64,000 bases of DNA from NCBI GenBank assembly GCA_021234155.1, contig JAJEKV010000011.1, positions 6,867,132 through 6,931,131 on the forward strand, read 5' to 3'. This document shows, in pieces, positions 32,284 through 44,821 of this stretch (position 1 is its first letter; every line of letters begins with the position of its first letter). The translations under genes were made by a program, and so were the position numbers. The stretch comes from Isoetes taiwanensis (taxonomy: Eukaryota > Streptophyta > Lycopodiopsida > Isoetales > Isoetaceae). The notes under the pieces were generated by a model that worked only from the letters and a program-made list of their open reading frames with translations, did no database searches and was not told the origin of the DNA.

Positions 32284-33090
32284 ATGTGCCAAGTCACCAT
32301 ACACATGGAGTATTTATACATGGTGTATTTATACATCTAGTGCCAAGTCACCATACATGGATTACTTATACATGGAGTATTTATACATGGAGTATTTATA
32401 TATCTAGTATTTATACATGGAGTATTTATACATGGTGTATTTATACATGGAGTATTTATACATCTAGTATTTAAACATGGAGTATTTATACATCTAGTAT
32501 TTATACATGGAGTATTTATACATCTGGTATTTATACATGGAGTATTTATACATGGTGTATTTATACATGTAGTATTTATACATCTAGTATTTATACATGG
32601 AGTATTTATACATGGTGTATTTGTACATCTAGTATTTATACATGGAGTATTTATACATGGTGTATTTGTACATGGAGTATTTATACATCTAGTATTTAAA
32701 CATGGAGTATTTATACATCTAGTATTTATACATCTTGTATTTATACATGGAGTATTTATACATGGTGTATTTATACATGTAGTATTTATACATCTAGTAT
32801 TTATACATGGAGTATTTATACATGGTGTATTTGTACATCTAGTATTTATACATGGAGTATTTATACATGGTGTATTTTTACATGGAGTATTTAAACATGT
32901 AGTATTTATACATGGAGTATTTATATATGTAGTATTTGTACATGGTGTATTTATACATGGAGTATTTATACATGGAGTATTTACACGTGGAGTATTTATA
33001 CATGGAGTATTTGTACATGGTGTATTTATACATGGAGTATTTATACATGGTGTATTTATACATGGAGTATTTACACATGGAATCACCATA
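32284..33090. repeat. 15-bp minisatellite, about 54 units
   Basis: Unit ATACATGGAGTATTT with variants (CATCTAG, CATGGTG, CATGTAG). Because 15 is a multiple of 3, frames stay open on both strands for up to 286 codons, giving meaningless five-residue repeats. It lies inside the Mutator-like element. Confidence 0.9.
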
Positions 33091-36000
33091 CACGCCTTTG
33101 GCAATGGATGTATCGGGGAAAAAACAGGTTTGTATGCATGGAGAGGTTGTATGTGGTTGCAATTTGAAGCTAAGCGAACAGATTGAACATCAAGCAACTT
33201 AGATTTATATTATCAAAAGAAGCCCTTAGGCAAGGTAGCTACCAGGAACTCAAAAGTCAAGAGGGATTCAGACTTCCTCCACATTCATAGATCTGTGTGT
33301 TAACAGAAAAAAAAGGGACGCTCCTCCTTCATGAATCATCGCCCGACTATGCAATCAGAATCGGGCGGGCTCGTTTTGTCTCGATGGGTTCAAGCGGTGA
33401 GTTAGTTCCAACAGGTTTGTAAAGAACATCAAAGCGAATAGCGACCATCAAGTCGGACCTTGCCGGTAGACCGCTTAACCTTCCCGAACTTGGGTCTCTG
33501 CAAGAGCAACCGGGAACACAAAATCATCGTCATCTGCCTCGTCCTTGCACTCCTCCTTCGCCGCTTAGAACCACGGAATCTTTGGGCACACTCCTTCACT
33601 TCGCTGGAACCACCGGAATCTTTTGCAGCCACACTCCTTCGCCGCTTTGAACCACGAAACTTTGCGGCCACACTTTGCGGATGACGCTTCGCACGCCGGT
33701 TCGCGTGAATGTAGGTAAAAGCGATTCTTTGCCCACTCCCCATCAAGCGTCTCGTGCGGGGGGATGTGTGAAGCGTTGGAGACCTTCACGGGAATCCTTA
33801 TGCACTCACAACCAAGCGTCCCGAAGGTATGGCTGAGTAAATTGGCGGGACCTCTACCGGTCTGCGACTCAGGAGACGCCGCTGGACTCTCAAGCCCGCA
33901 ATCCTTGCGCCTCAAGAAAACCGAGGTCCACCACGAGGGGACGCCGCCGATTCACGGCTCTTCGGGGCGCAGCCATGCACGGAACTTCGGCTACAAATCG
34001 TAAGAACATCCATCGTTTGGTTTTACAGGCGAACATGATTCTTACCGATTTATAGAGCCGCGGAGGTTGCTGGACCTGATGATGATATGCTGGAAGCTAG
34101 CGGCGATGGCTGGGAAGCAAGCGCCGGGGGAAGATCGAAGCGCCTCCACAGAACGCGGCTGACAAGGAATTATGATTCAATACGAAGAGGATGGCGCTGG
34201 TCCGGCGGGCTAAGTATGATTCCGTCCGGTGGAATCACCCCCTATGGGCCTAGATTTCGCCCTAAATTGTCCGTCAGTGTAGCCCACGACGTGGCGCCGT
34301 TTCATTCCCTATTGCGTACGTCGGTTAAACGCCCCGTCCGAAAGTGGTGGCGATCCTTTGACGTGACTAAGCAGATTAATACTGCGGCATGCAATGCAAT
34401 GATGGGGGCGGGCATTCCATTGGATGGAATCACCGGCTTGTGATTCCACCGGATAGAATCACCCGCAGAGATTGCTTTGGCGAAGGAATCACCTACCCAC
34501 ACTCTCCACGACCATTGGCCGGACAAATAGTTCTCTATTTTTGAATGGGCGGCATATTCGAATATTCACGTTCAAAAATTTCAAACAGTTTCGCTAAATT
34601 ACTTTCAAATTCAAATTCAAATGAGTTCCAAGTCCGAAACATTAGGAAGTCAGATTAAACCCGGCAATCTTTGGTATTTTTTCTTCGTTATATTCACGGT
34701 TTCTCACATACATAATAAAAATTCAAGGCCCATGCACCCTTAAAGCGGGTCATGGGGCCACCCTTTCACTCCAATCTCCCTCGTGCAAGTGGAAGGTGGT
34801 TCTTCTTTGCCGCACCCACGGTCTCCCGTTTTTGTAACATCATCGCGCAAATGAGGACCTCGTGCGGTCGATCTCAAAGACGCCCAAACCATTTGGAAGC
34901 ATCGACAACCCGCAGAATCGGGAAAATTAGCCGAAGTTCGAATAGACTAGATAAAATTGGACACATATAAATACCCACAGATTGCTCTTTGGTGTTGCGG
35001 ATATCCTGCAAGAACCACTTGACTAAAACAGATGGTGTAAATTCGCAATCCGGTGTTTTCCTGGCGAGGGACCTTCGAGAGAGACGCGGGCATTATTGGT
35101 AACTGGACGACTCAAAACTCCACCTCTTCATAACGCCTAAACAAATCTGGGGCCAAAGGAATGAGAGAAACCCAAAAATTGACCTGAAAGGGGCATAATT
35201 TTAACTTACAATGTGGTTAAACAAAGGCAAGCTCGAGTGCATGCCCGACATTGAATCCAAATGGAGCAACACTGGACACGGAATCCGGAGCCTGTGGCAT
35301 GCATCGGCGTCTAAAACCAATATGAACAAGCTCCAGTGATTGCTGCAAACAATTGCAAAACCGGAATTAAGGTTCAATTGCCCATGAATGGATTTAAAAC
35401 GGATTCTTTACCGCTCATGGCGGGAAGTAATAGAACCCGACATTCTCGCATCCGCCAATTACGCCGATGAGCGGTTTCGGTGGGATTAATTTAGCAAGCA
35501 GATCATATGAACCGGATTGACCTTCCAAACCGTTTCGAGAAAAAGCCCAAAGGTACGCAGGATGCACGAAAACATCTTTGTGATCTTGTTTTGGGGAATG
35601 GAATGTATCAAGGCCCCGCAGAGACCACATAGTCGGCCGAATCAAAGCCTTGTGATGCTTTCGGGTAGTGCTTATAAGACCGACTTACGGTAGATAGGCA
35701 CCAACACATTCTTCATTGATTACGCAATCCACATCATCACCGGGACGGGAACCGTCATGAAATCTTGGCTAAGTTGCCATACACACGAAATTCTGCTGCG
35801 ATGATTTCTTGCCCACTCGAATGGTTGTCTTTTGCTTAGTGTCATGGGTATTTAAATGTAAAAGTTTCTGAGTCCACCTCCGGAAAGAAGACCTGATTGA
35901 TAAGAAAACATTGAATTAAAAAAGCTGGCTTCCAGCCTATGCATCATGGGGATCTCAATTAAAGTGCCCTCCTCTTCCGATGGAGCTCTGGGATCGGGGA

Positions 36001-36683
36001 GTCCTGCTGAATGAATTGCCTCACGCAAACCCTCAATGTAGCTGGAGGTTTCAAACACTATATGGTTAGGGGCAAGATACTCCTCTGTTTTTTTTGCTGC
36101 CCTCTTCTTCCTTGGAGTTTTCGGGGAGCTCCTGAGTGGGAGCTTGCACACTTTCCTGGGAGGGGGGGATGCAAGATCTCCTTGGGCTGTGCGAGTTCCT
36201 TGCTAAAATCATCATTCTCTACCTGAGCTTGCTCTCTGGAATATGAAATCTCGGCCTTCATCTCTTCAACTGTCAAACCAAACCTGGTGGCGATTTTTTT
36301 TCTAATTGCTTCCCTCTTCTGCTCCTCCAAAGTTTCCTCTACCGTCCGCCTTATCTCCACCTGTTGATTGACCCAAGCAGACCTCATAGCAGGATTAAGA
36401 AGTCCGTGCTCAATCTGCTCCTCTGCCATAGCCTCAGCCCTGCGCTTTGCCCTCACCAAAATCCGCCTAAGATTATGCCGCCGGATAATCTTCATCCGGC
36501 CTCCAGCTCGGCTTCACCAATTCAAAGTTCCTCTTCCTTACGCTCATTTCGGAGCAAATGGTTTGAGCCCTCTTGCCAATGGCGGCTTGTAATCATTAGT
36601 CATGGAATGCTTAGCGAGTCTGTGGATCTCGGATCCCATTTTTTGGAGTAATTGCTACTACACCCACTTAGAATAAACAATAC
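33091..36683. other. Internal part of the Mutator-like element, no clear gene
   Basis: Three internal copies of the TIR palindrome occur near 34,217, 34,420 and 34,440. On the minus strand a Lys/Glu-rich frame at 36,058-36,495 (RRAEAMAEEQIEHGLLN, EETLEEQKREAIRKKIA) with a stretch of basic residues, and another at 35,852-36,151, may be later exons of the gene that starts at 37,104. Elsewhere nothing recognisable. Confidence 0.4.
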
Positions 36684-37104
36684 CTTAGGCCATCCGCCCG
36701 ATCCAATTTCGGTTTTCGATTTAAAGCATCCATGTATCCGTTATCCTCGGGAGGGTTCTCCACGGCATCCTCTCCAAAATCTTCGGGCTCCTGGTAATGA
36801 ACTTTTTCCTTTGCATCCTTGCACTCATTCTTTTCTTTACTTACCGACGGCTCCCCCTTCCAAAGACCTGGGAATAATTCGGCCGCTCGACTAACAAGTG
36901 CGCTACCCAGACGGATGCAAGATCTGCCATCTCACCTGCGGCTCCAACTGGCTCAAAACCTGGAGGAAATTTAGGAGGGGAGTCCACCTCCGAATCGACC
37001 AGCTCTTCCGACAACGGATTGTTGGCAGCAAATTTGAAAGCGGAATTGGCAGAAGATTCTGCCTGGAAGTTCTCATTAACTGAGGTTCCAGGGCTTTGAT
37101 CCAT
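36684..37104 (-). CDS. Second, unidentified gene of the Mutator-like element (5' exons)
   Basis: ATG at 37,104 opens MDQSPGTSVNENFQAESS, then an acidic stretch and PPKFPPGFEPVG, a type of motif seen in plant transposon and gag-like proteins. A donor (CGTCG|GTAAGT) closes exon 1 at 36,845. A likely exon 2 (36,790-36,684; EPEDFGEDAVENPP, then MDALNRKPKLDRADGL) has good splice borders, but its best frame does not join exon 1 in phase, so the model is provisional. It is transcribed toward the transposase. Function unknown. Confidence 0.35.
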
Positions 37105-37468
37105 CGAGCAAAATGAAACGTAAAGGGACAAGAATTGGCGGGAGGGAGGAACGGGAGGGCTTTTAAGCGGGGGAGGAACGGAGGCCGAACGAAGCTCTCG
37201 TGAGAGAGGGTTTTTTGGCGCTTAACGGTAGTGATTCGCCGGAGAGAGGATCACTATCTTCAGCGGGAAGACGTGGCATGCGGTGATAGGACAATGAACA
37301 TGCAATCATTTCCCTTGTCAGTCGGCAGTGTACGGCTAATAATACCCGGCGTCGGACATTCAATTCAAAAGCTGAGCCCTGAATTTGGCACGGCTTTTTA
37401 TATCAAATATCCACGGGTACCCGATGCCGACGTGGCACCGACGGCCTGGATGCGTCCTTCAGTGACGG

Positions 37469-38153
37469 TGATTCCATCCGGTGGATTCACGGCGACGTGA
37501 TTCCACCGGACGGAATCAGATTTTGCTTGGTGATTCCGTCCGAAGGAATCGTATTGTGGTGATTCCGCCGGGAGGAATGGTCAGGGTGAAGTGATTCCGT
37601 CTGGTGGAATCTGACTTTGGTGATTCCGCCGGACGGTATTCGCATGTTGGGTGATTCCATCGAACGGAATCAGAATATGGTGATTCCGTCCGGGGGAATT
37701 GCAAGGTGGTGATTCCGTGCCGTGGGATCCCTGGCGGGTGATTCCATCCGGCGGTATTACGACGTCGTGATTCCATCGCGTGGAATAATTCCGTGGTGAT
37801 TCCGTCCGACGGTATTCCCTGGGCGTGATTCCTTCGGGTGGAATCCTCACGTGGTGATTCCATCCGGCGGTATTACAACGCCGTGATTCCATCGCGTGGA
37901 ATAATTCCGTGGTGATTCCGTCCGACGGTATTCCGTCGTCGTGATTCCTTCGCGAGGTATAAATACGTGGTGATTCCATCCGGCAGTATTCTACCGTTGT
38001 GATTCCGCGGGACGGTATTGAATTTATTGCCGTACTGTCAGGTACGGAAAACGGGGCCTCCGGCACGGATCCCGTTGGGGGGGGGTTTGTGATTCCGCGG
38101 TAGGGAATAACCGCGATGGAATCACCAAAACCAGGGTAAGGATATTTTCACCC
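37469..38153 (-). repeat. Right terminal inverted repeat of the Mutator-like element
   Basis: About 685 bp, the reverse complement of the left TIR with scattered differences and small indels. It contains the same GGTGATTCC units. Confidence 0.85.
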
Positions 38154-38162
38154 GAAGTATAG
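38154..38162. repeat. Right 9-bp target site duplication
   Basis: GAAGTATAG, identical to 28,457-28,465. Confidence 0.9.
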
Positions 38163-39023
38163 GCATAACTCAATTCTATTCTATCAATAAGTGCAGCCTT
38201 GCTTTAAACATTGTCGCAACCATATGGGTAATGTGTATATGAAATATGGGTTGAAGACTACAAAGAAAAGGTCCTTTAAGGAGAAACATATACAAGGAAG
38301 TTACTACTATTAGTGAGCATGTGTAGAAGCCATTTGTTGCGAATTTTAAATGCATTTGCCAATAGGTGGTTCTTTTTACCCAATCCTAGTATTGAAAGAT
38401 AGCTTGTTATGTATAACCCTTATTTCTCCATCTTTAGCACTCATAGAAAGCTGGATTAATTTATCTATGTTGAACTCAATTCTGAAAGAATATACAAGAT
38501 TTAATCACTATTTCTAAACCATGATCGCATCTCTTTAATCAATGTGTTTGTTATATGTGCAAACATGTAAGATGCCATGCAGATAATATATTGAGAAACC
38601 ATGTCTTTGTGGACACGACAATCTCTGTACAATAGCTGAGTGGATAGAGATGGGACAACTAGACTAGAGAATTATGTGGAGGTATTGATTAATATTGACA
38701 ACCTTCACTTGTGTTTCTATTCCTCAGTCAAGGGTGGTTAAGAGTGGCCCAACTTTTCTCAAGTACAAATTGCATCTACTATGGACATTGTAAATTGCAT
38801 CTTAGGACGACAAACATGCAAAGTCAGAATCTTTAGAAATTGTTAATCTCAAATTTGAAGGTTGGCCAATATTCTGCCTAGCATAGAGGCAGCTCTCAAG
38901 CATACCTTCTGATACACTAGTAACTATACACAAACATGCAAAAGTTAATATTCTAGAAACTGTAAAATTCTCAAGAATATATCTGAGGGATTTTTTGTAG
39001 GAATTTCTGCCGCTATAGCAATC
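38163..39023. other. No gene recognised
   Basis: AT-rich. May include the 5' LTR or leader of the copia relic that follows, but I could not match it to a 3' copy. Confidence 0.35.
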
Positions 39024-39973
39024 TTGGTAAGTTTATCAAATTCATATGGCTCTCTAAAACAAACTATCGGATGCCAAACTGGAAAGCTTGGATTTAAGGT
39101 GGTTACATGGTCTGTTCTTAATGCTTATGTTACGAAACAAATTATAGTGGAAGATACAACACTTCTTGCGACAAAAGGGCATGAATCAGAACCAATTTCT
39201 TGCTGGAATTGTGGACGTCTTGGGCTGTCGTCAATCCACTAGCCCTCATGACCACAATAATGATCGTAGACCTTGCCAATGGTTCTCTCTAGGACCTGAA
39301 GAAGAACGACAATCCTCACGGAAGAGTAGTCGTTCCAAACACCATCATCGCCCCAAATACCATGATCGTCAAGCCTCAAAATTCTGATGGACCAACAGTC
39401 GGGTAACCAAGGCTCAAACTCACGTGGATGACTCAGAACCTCTACAAGGTTTTACCTCAGAAGGTGCGGCTTCCAGTGATGTTGAAGGATATATGGCTGA
39501 GCTTCCGAATGATAGCACCGTCCAGATTTCTTGCTGGTGAATATGGTGTCCCAGATATAGATGTTCCTAAAGAAGAGATTGTAGATGGCGCTTCAGAAAT
39601 AGCTCCTCCTGAAAAGGCATTAAATTTGGTGGTATGTATCAAAATTTTCTCTATAATAGATGCCAATCTACTGTAAAGATCGCAGCTCCTTCCAACTTTC
39701 AAATTTCATGTAGCCCGAGAGATCTTATTGCTGCCCTTGAAGATGTTAGTCCTGATAACAGTACATATGCAGTAGCCTTTGCATCTACAGGTGGGCCTCC
39801 GCATAGATCTTGGGTCATGGATTGTGGTACCACCCATGTCATGATTTCTCATCAGCACTGGTTAACTAAATTCTCTCAGTTATCTCAACCTCAACAAGTC
39901 AATGGTATCTCTCACCAGGCACTGGTGTCAATTTCATCTGTCTGATGGTACCTTTTGTTTCTTTGGAAGGAGT

Positions 39974-40122
39974 AATTTTCATGACTAAAAAATTTCGCGA
40001 AGAAATTTTCTGGCGGCCGCCCGACGCGGTGGCGTGGCGAGTGGCGGTCACGAAAAGCAATCGCCACGCCGCCAGCGTCGGCCGTAAAAAATTTTGAGCG
40101 AAATTTTTTTGTCATGAAAATT
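39974..40122. mobile_element. Foldback/MITE of about 149 bp in the copia relic
   Basis: Arms AATTTTCATGAC(T)AAAAAATTTCGC and the reverse complement ending GTCATGAAAATT flank a CG-rich centre that itself pairs (GGCGTGGCG / CGCCACGCC). No clear target duplication. Confidence 0.65.
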
Positions 40123-40128
40123 CTTCAA

Positions 40129-40265
40129 CGAAATTTTTAGGGAGCTTGAAATTTGGCGTTTCCGGCAGCGCCGCTGCTCACTTTGCTCAGCAGAAATCGA
40201 CAGAAGATTTCGGTGTATAAAAACGTGTTGATCTGGGCCGAAATTTCAAGGTCCCTAAAATTTCG
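40129..40265. mobile_element. Second foldback of about 137 bp, adjacent
   Basis: Arms CGAAATTTTTAGGGAGCTTG and a 29-bp near-perfect inverse copy ending CCCTAAAATTTCG. It is six bases from the previous foldback, and the two may be parts of one composite insertion. Confidence 0.6.
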
Positions 40266-41095
40266 GCAGCTCAAACGTAACGCCTTGTCTTTTTCATGCC
40301 TCACCGACATTGGCATTTGCTTCTTTGTTGCTCCAAGTGCTACCAATCTTCTCAATTTCACTAAGTCAGTTCTTGGCATTGCTCCAAGATATGGGTTCTT
40401 ATACTATCTCCTAGAATGTGATCCTGGTTCACCTACCTCACCTGCTGGATTTCAAGCTCAGGCACATCCCAGTCCTATTGTTTTGTGGCATTGGCGTCTT
40501 AGTCATCTTAGAGAATCATGCCTAAGGTCCCTTCTCTCACTAGCGTTGGTCTTCCATCTTCAGTCCAAGGCATACTACCAATCTGCGACAGTTGTACCAT
40601 AGCCAAGCAACCAAAACGTACTCGGCCTCGCATTTATTTTCTTCTCATTGTGGATGCCTTCTCTCACCATGTCGGTGATATCACATGAAGTCTCACAGTG
40701 AAGCCTTCATTGGTTCAAGATTTGGCATAAACATGCTGAGCATTTTACCTCTTAGACACCAGCTGTCATTCGTTGCGATAATGCGTTGCGATAATGCATA
40801 ATGCACAAGAGTATCTCTCTCAAGCATTCACTAAGTGTCTTCAATCTGAAGGTATTCATCGTCAAACCAGCATTCTTATGAACACCACCAGAATGGGGTT
40901 GCTGAACGCAAACTCCGAACTCTTAAGGAAATTGCCAAAGGCATGTTAAAAGCAGCTGCACTTGCAGATATATTTTGGACTGAAGCCATCTCCACAGCGT
41001 CATATCTTCAAAACCGGGTTCCTACTATAGTTGTTCGTGGTCAAACACCAGAGGAGCATTGGAGTGGTATACGCCCAGTCATCTTTGCACCTTCG

Positions 41096-41544
41096 GTTGC
41101 AATGGGGCGCCCGTATATCGAGTCCGGGATGTGGTGTTTCCGGACTTTTTTTGTGGTGTTTCTGGCCACCGTTATCAGCCACTGTGCACTTCACAGTTTT
41201 AAGCCCAGAATCAACTGTTTTAGGTCATTTTTTGCTTGATCCGGCTCTATCTAAGCTCAAATCACTTCCTCTCTTCATCAAACTAGTGTTAAAGAGGAAG
41301 ACAAAGCGATTGGAAGGGTTTTTGAAGCATTTCAAGCCGTCCAGGGAGCTGCAAGAAGGATCCGACCAAAGATTTTGGCTCCGCCGCGCAGTTTCTCGCT
41401 TGGTTTTTGGCCAGAAATACCACTTTTTGGCCAGAAACACCACTTCCAGAAGCATTGGGTGTTTCTGGACGTCCAGAAACACCATAGGCAAATTGTCCAG
41501 AAACACCGGATCCCGGACTCGATATACGGGCGCCCGTTGCAATG
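41096..41544. mobile_element. 431-bp MULE-type MITE with 9-bp TSD
   Basis: The element is 41,105-41,535. TIRs of about 45 bp start GGGCGCCCGTATATCGAGTC on both ends. The 9-bp duplication GTTGCAATG flanks it exactly (41,096-41,104 and 41,536-41,544). It interrupts the copia integrase between RPVIFAPSVA- and GCNAYAHV. It has no coding capacity of its own and must have been moved by a MULE transposase. Confidence 0.85.
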
Positions 41545-43016
41545 CATATGCACATGTTTCTGCTGAGATTCGCACCAAGCGGGCTGATCACACTTGTTTC
41601 TGCATCTTTTATTGGGTATTGCTCCAATCACAAGGATTACTGCTCATAGATGCAGTCACTCACAAACTGATCCAAGCAAGTTCTGTCACCTTTGATGAAG
41701 CTAGTCTTGAAGTAGTTAGCTACTTCCGCACTCATGTTGATCCCCATCTCTACCAAGCATCATCCCACACCAAGCTATGGTTGGACATCTCTCCTTCTGA
41801 TTCTGCCGATCCCCCCTTCTCTCTCCGTCCACTAGCATCTTTACCTTCCAAAGCTTCACCATCTTCCAATTCCCTTCCATCGCGGTCTTCTCCACCCAGC
41901 TCCTCCTCTTCTGTCCCTGCTGCACCCACCATAGCTGCAACCCCTTCTCCTCGCCACTCTTCTCGTCCCTCCAAAGCTTGTACATGCCAGCTCAAATGCC
42001 AACAATCTCACCTTGCCCATGTCTCTACTCTTGACCAGCAACTTTTGCAAGATTATCCTGCCTGGTGGTCTTCGGATCTTGATGAAGTCTATGCCAATAC
42101 TGCCTTCTTTCTCGACCTCATCGAACCTCAATCTGATACTAAAGCTCTCTCTGGTCCTCAAGCCTCTGGCATCAAGCCATGGCTGATGAAATGGCCTCTA
42201 TGCACTCTACTCATGTCTGGAATCTCGTTCTTTTGCCATCCAATCACCGTGCCATTGGATGCAAATGGGTCTTCAAGGTGAAAACCAAAGCCGATAATTC
42301 CCTTGACAGATTTCGTGCTCGCCTTGTGGCCAAAGGCTTCTCCCAAATTCCAGGCCTAGATTACGACGAAACATTCTCTCCTATTTCCGAACTCGCCTCC
42401 ATCCATGTTCTGCTTGCCCTGGCTGCCCAAGATCCACCAAATGGACGTGAAGACTGCCTTTCTCAATGGTGATCTATTCGAAGAAGTCTACATGCATCAA
42501 CCGAGGGCTTCATTGCTCCAGGTAAAGAGAATTGTGTTTGTCATTTCAAGAAAGCTCTCTGCAGAGTCCCCGCGCCTGATATCACAAGATTGATAGCTTT
42601 CTTCGCTCTCTTCACTACTCCAAATGCGTTACTGAATGCGATATTTATGTCTGGTATGATTCCACCACCATTGAGTGGGTAGTTGCACGAAAGGGTGGAT
42701 AAAAAAAGGGCCCAAATTTTACATTTACAAAGGCAAAATGTAGGCAATATTTTGGAGGGGGGGTCATTAATACCACAATTAATGGTTGGAGGTTTGGAGG
42801 GAACCACATTTGGAAGGATTTTGAACGTGGCGTTTTCTCCGTCCCGCTCAACAAGCCACTCCCGAACTCTCTCTCTGTTAGCAAAGCTCTGTCTTGAGCA
42901 GTGGCCGATTCGAATCCTTACTTGACTAGTTCCCTTCTGCATCATAAGCTTCTTGGTCTTCTTAGAAGGGTCGAAGGCCGAGCCTGTATCAGGGTTTAGT
43001 TCTTAGGTTTGGGATC

Positions 43017-43919
43017 ATGACAAAGCCTCCATCTCGTGTTTCCCCCAGGAAATCACCACGTTTGAAGCCAATGCAAAGGTCTCCAAAGCATGCAGCAAAG
43101 AAAATGAAGGGTGGGACGTCTCCATCAGCAAAGAGAAAGCTACAAGTACATCAGCCCGAGTTTGAGAAGGTAACAGTGAAACACCTTAGAAGCAACCATT
43201 TTGATACTCTTTATCCAGGGCTTTTACAAATAGTGCAAGGAGTTTGGGGGAGTGAAGCTCCAGCAGTGAGGGGTTATCAGGAGAGTAGGATCGAGCCAGC
43301 ATGGATGCAAGACTTCTTTAAAATGTATGAGTTTGTTTTTAATAGGACAGAGGTAGCAAACCATCATATACCCCTGTACTTTGCTCGAGCATATGCTCTT
43401 CATTCCAAGGGCATAAATGTTGATTGGGAAGAGCTAAAAGAGAGTGCCTGTGCATTTGCTAAAACTGCTCATAAGGAGTCTGACCTAACTGAAGTTATTA
43501 CCTTGAAATCCTCCAATGTGAAAGCCATGCATGGTAAATCAGCAGTTGAAGAAGGGCAACACATGAAATTGATGGCAGAATTGCTAGAAAGGAGATCCCA
43601 TGACTCCTTAACTTTGAACAATCGATTGAAATCTTTTAAAAACAGGAGAAAGATAATAGAATCAGATGTATGTAAATTAGAGGCTGAAAGGAGTACTTTG
43701 AGCAGAGTTATACAAAGCAAGGATGCTCAAGTGAAAGTTCAAATGGACAAGCTGGACTCCTTAAGAGCAAGCAAGCAACCAATTGATTTGCAACTTGCCT
43801 TGGCAGCTCACTTTGAAGAAGAAAAGAAAAGTTTGGTTATGGAGATGGATGCCTTGCTGAAACCAATTGAGAACCTTTGCAATGAATTGGCTGAATTGGA
43901 TGCTTCATCAAAGACATAA
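43017..43919 (+). CDS. 300-residue coiled-coil protein of the TIR element
   Basis: Intact frame of 300 codons. The head is basic with SP-K repeats (SPRKSPRLK, RSPKHAAKKMK, SPSAKRK), a pattern of DNA-minor-groove or nuclear proteins. The middle (PLYFARAYALHSKGINVDWE) is a globular-looking segment of a kind seen in plant mobile-element proteins. The end is a long heptad-repeat coiled coil (about residues 180-300). A neighbouring frame continues the coiled coil (IKDITTNLEANNSSMSRINE) past the stop, so a 1-nt frameshift near 43,905 probably truncated it. Probable role is structural or DNA-binding; I see no DDE motif. It is the element's main protein, whose family I cannot name. Confidence 0.55.
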   Translation: MTKPPSRVSPRKSPRLKPMQRSPKHAAKKMKGGTSPSAKRKLQVHQPEFEKVTVKHLRSNHFDTLYPGLLQIVQGVWGSEAPAVRGYQESRIEPAWMQDFFKMYEFVFNRTEVANHHIPLYFARAYALHSKGINVDWEELKESACAFAKTAHKESDLTEVITLKSSNVKAMHGKSAVEEGQHMKLMAELLERRSHDSLTLNNRLKSFKNRRKIIESDVCKLEAERSTLSRVIQSKDAQVKVQMDKLDSLRASKQPIDLQLALAAHFEEEKKSLVMEMDALLKPIENLCNELAELDASSKT

Positions 43920-44821
43920 CGACAAATCTGGAGGCAAATAACAGTAGTATGAGCAGGATCAATGAGATAATAGATCAAATGGAGAAATCTGGTGTAATGT
44001 CATTGCATCCTGCTCCGTTGCATGGACCAGATCTGATAGCATCCACATCTCATGTGGTTACAACATGTACCAGCTGTAATGACTCCCTCGAGTCTACCAT
44101 GGTGATAATGGTATGTTGTGGACATCCCCACGCCTATTATGTCTAGCCTTTAGGGTGTCTACAACGAAACGGGTCGCATTAACGAATGTTCTTTGGCCGT
44201 AAGGGTTACGCTGCGGAATCATTGGAATGTCAGGTTCAGGTCAGTAAGACCTTGTTTATTGAATGCATGGATCTGTTGAAGTTTTTACATACAGTCTTAA
44301 GTGTTTCATTTGTACATAGATTTGAATCTTTCTTGCCTTAGAATAAATGCACTTGAATGTATTTTAATTATAATTGGATCTTTGTTTTGAGCAGTTCTTT
44401 TTCACATCTGTAATTTCATAATGGTTTATGTATTTTCTCTTTATATGTACATATAACATGCTAGAATGCAAATGAGATTATGATTACATCTATCTTTCTA
44501 GTTTTCTATTACATTTCACAGCAGTCATGTTGGTAGATATTATTATACTATAAGTGTACATCCTGCTTTTTACCACTTCGATTTACATCTAGTTTGCAAA
44601 TTTTTAGCTTTTTTTCATTGACATGAATTTTTCCTTTACATTTACCTTTTGACATGTTGGGATGTACATGTTAACAAGATAATACAATTAATTTACTCAC
44701 AAATTTCTTCAATGTAGATATGGATAGCATCAAGAAACCAAAGACCACATTGTGGTGGTAGTATGTAGTATTGATGTATATTTGCATTGCATGTTTGTGA
44801 CTTCATTGTTACTTGGTTTAG

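Larger units (their letters stand above)
28466..38153. mobile_element. Complete Mutator-like element, 9,688 bp
   Basis: Both ends begin GGGTGAAAATATCCTTACCC and continue as terminal inverted repeats of about 680 bp. The element is flanked by an exact 9-bp duplication, the length made by Mutator-type transposases. It carries a MULE transposase gene (29.5-31.7 kb), a 15-bp minisatellite (32.3-33.1 kb) and, on the other strand, a second possible gene (36.7-37.1 kb). The intact ends and perfect duplication suggest a fairly recent insertion, although the transposase itself has lesions, so it may have been mobilised in trans. Confidence 0.85.

Noticed and set aside
32337-33197. 286-codon ORF resembling a pentapeptide-repeat protein
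   Set aside because: It is the minus-strand translation of the 15-bp minisatellite. The five-residue period (NTPCI) does not fit the A-(D/N)-L-x-x pattern, and other frames are equally open.
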